From Jaenimonas drosophilae (Eukaryota; Euglenozoa; Kinetoplastea; Trypanosomatida; Trypanosomatidae): DNA of 64,000 nt. This document shows positions 63,047 to 64,000 of the stretch, piece after piece. The stretch lies in NCBI GenBank assembly GCA_030849065.1, contig JASAON010001622.1:1-64000 (forward strand), written 5' to 3'. Made by a program: the position numbers and the translations under genes. Positions within the stretch are counted from its first letter, which is position 1, and the number at the start of each line of letters is the position of its first letter. The notes under the pieces were generated by a model. It searched no databases. It worked only from the letters and a program-made list of their open reading frames with translations, and had not been told where the DNA came from.

Positions 63047-64000
63047 ATGGAGGTCCGTGGCGAGGATGGTGAGAACCAGCACTTCGAGGATGATGTGCCT
63101 GGGCTCGAGTCCCCCCTCGGAGAGCCCGCGGAGGCTGGGCAGGAAGGCGACAGCCGCGTGAGTACGGCCGCCAAGGAGACGGCCCCTCCCACACGCCAGG
63201 CACCTAACTCCACCCGCTCCTCTCTTGGCGCTGGTGGTGGTGGCGGCCTTGCCTCCCCACACGGGCTGCCTTCTCAGCCCTTCTCAAGCCGCACCAACAG
63301 CCAACGTATCAATCCTAGCCTCGCCATCTTCACGGGTGAGCCCATCAGTCTTCAGTCACACCGCAGTGCCGCCATTGCTGCTGCCAGCCAAGTACGTCTC
63401 AAGACACGTGCACGCAAGCTGCCGCACCTCTCCAAGTTCCGCAAGGTGAGCCATACGGCCAAGGAGGAGGCGGAGATGCGGCGGCAGCGGGCGTCATCGC
63501 CGGAGTCGGCGTACGGCGCGCGGGTGGCCATTGCGCCATCCTCGCTGCTTGCCGGCCGTGGCAAGGACCCACATGAGTGGGTGCTGGCCCTCCGCAAGGC
63601 CGAGGAGGATGTGGTGGATGTGAGTGGGCTCGAGGTACCCAAGACCTCGGAGGACTCCTTCTCCTGTGTGGAGGAGTCCAGCTCACGGGTTCCCCTCGAG
63701 GACCGCATCACATTGCGTCAACTCAAGCACATCATGAAGATCTTCTCTAGCAAAGGTACGGCGCTCCTCACTGCCTTGTGGGCCCAGCGGCAGCAGGAGA
63801 TGCTGGGCGAGACGGGCAAGGAGGACCCCAGTGTGGCTGCTCCACCCGAGCCCTCCGTCGCTGAGGCGCCACCACCGTCGTCCTCGACCAGCAAAGGCAA
63901 ACGCCCGCCCAAGGGAACATCATTCTTAGAAAAGAAGCGCTCCATCATGCAGCAGCAGCAACAACAACAGTCTGCCAACACCACTATTCATGAAGGAGGA
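63047..64000 (+). CDS. Hypothetical protein, 3' end beyond the window
   Basis: An open frame of 318 codons from ATG 63047 to the last base with no stop, so the gene is truncated by the window edge. The translation begins MEVRGEDGENQHFEDDVPGL. It is Ser/Pro/Ala/Gly-rich up to about residue 90. A basic ordered patch follows (about 112-140: ASQVRLKTRARKLPHLSKFR). Then come a mixed region with LRQLKHIMKIFSSKGTALLT (about 225-245) and a Gln run near 305-311 from CAG/CAA codons. GC-rich third positions and the absence of stops over nearly a kilobase, together with a splice acceptor at 62873-62874, support it. No family is recognised. The start is the first ATG after the acceptor. Confidence 0.75.
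   Translation, partial: MEVRGEDGENQHFEDDVPGLESPLGEPAEAGQEGDSRVSTAAKETAPPTRQAPNSTRSSLGAGGGGGLASPHGLPSQPFSSRTNSQRINPSLAIFTGEPISLQSHRSAAIAAASQVRLKTRARKLPHLSKFRKVSHTAKEEAEMRRQRASSPESAYGARVAIAPSSLLAGRGKDPHEWVLALRKAEEDVVDVSGLEVPKTSEDSFSCVEESSSRVPLEDRITLRQLKHIMKIFSSKGTALLTALWAQRQQEMLGETGKEDPSVAAPPEPSVAEAPPPSSSTSKGKRPPKGTSFLEKKRSIMQQQQQQQSANTTIHEGG

Noticed and set aside
1..64000. tRNA, snoRNA or rRNA genes
   Set aside because: Scanning the gaps by eye I found no convincing T-arm (GGTTCGANTCC-like) with matching acceptor stem, nor any rRNA-like sequence. Small snoRNAs cannot be excluded without a covariance search.

Overview
The window looks like a nuclear contig from a flagellated kinetoplastid. 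The lack of parasite-specific families and the presence of an IFT57 gene and a dynein-regulatory-complex gene make a free-living bodonid such as Bodo saltans the best guess. That species call is inference. The evidence for a kinetoplastid is the architecture. Every convincing gene (27 complete and one running off the right end) lies on the plus strand. None shows an intron. Genes are packed with gaps of 0.1-1.6 kb. Many starts are the first ATG after a long polypyrimidine tract and its first AG, which is the signature of spliced-leader trans-splicing of a polycistronic transcript. No tRNA, rRNA, transposon or CRISPR array is visible.

Layout. 0-3.2 kb: a small unknown protein, IFT57 and a DRC8-like EF-hand protein, so two cilium genes are adjacent. 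3.6-8.1 kb: a 1191-residue coiled-coil protein and a small protein, both possibly mitochondrial. 8.4-12.3 kb: a PP2A B55-type regulatory subunit and an ERG4-type sterol reductase. 13.4-18.1 kb: a small unknown protein, the Hsp90 co-chaperone TTC4/Cns1, a POT-like transporter and ribosomal protein eL6. 18.3-25.7 kb: a WDR70-like propeller, two unknown proteins (the second ending next to an ambiguous base at 23486) and an NSRP1-domain protein. 26.3-32.3 kb: a PHO80-type cyclin and an FCP1/SCP-type phosphatase, both with long low-complexity arms. 33.9-48.4 kb: a 1512-residue unknown, a divergent ALKBH7-like protein, an unknown, a sulfotransferase-fold protein with a degenerate PAPS loop, two unknowns (one with Get1-like topology) and a small Tim chaperone. 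48.8-52 kb: a tandem pair of membrane-bound J-domain proteins that share a 167-bp identical block. 52.6-64 kb: a small unknown, ribosomal protein uS3, a 1232-residue unknown, an Rpr2/Rpp21-type zinc-ribbon protein, an 898-residue unknown and a truncated last gene.

Genes in such arrays are co-transcribed regardless of function, so adjacency says little about a shared pathway. Several proteins from 34 to 48 kb have N-termini that look like mitochondrial presequences, and one is a small Tim. Triplet microsatellites (TCA/CAT, CAA, GAT) are dense from about 30 kb onward, inside and between genes, and translate into Ser, His, Asn or Gln runs. The leads most worth checking are the ALKBH7-like protein with HxH in place of HxD, the sulfotransferase-like protein without its P-loop, the Rpr2-type zinc ribbon in a lineage reported to use protein-only RNase P, the gene-converted J-protein pair, and a two-way coding-like stretch at 23.6-24.4 kb.
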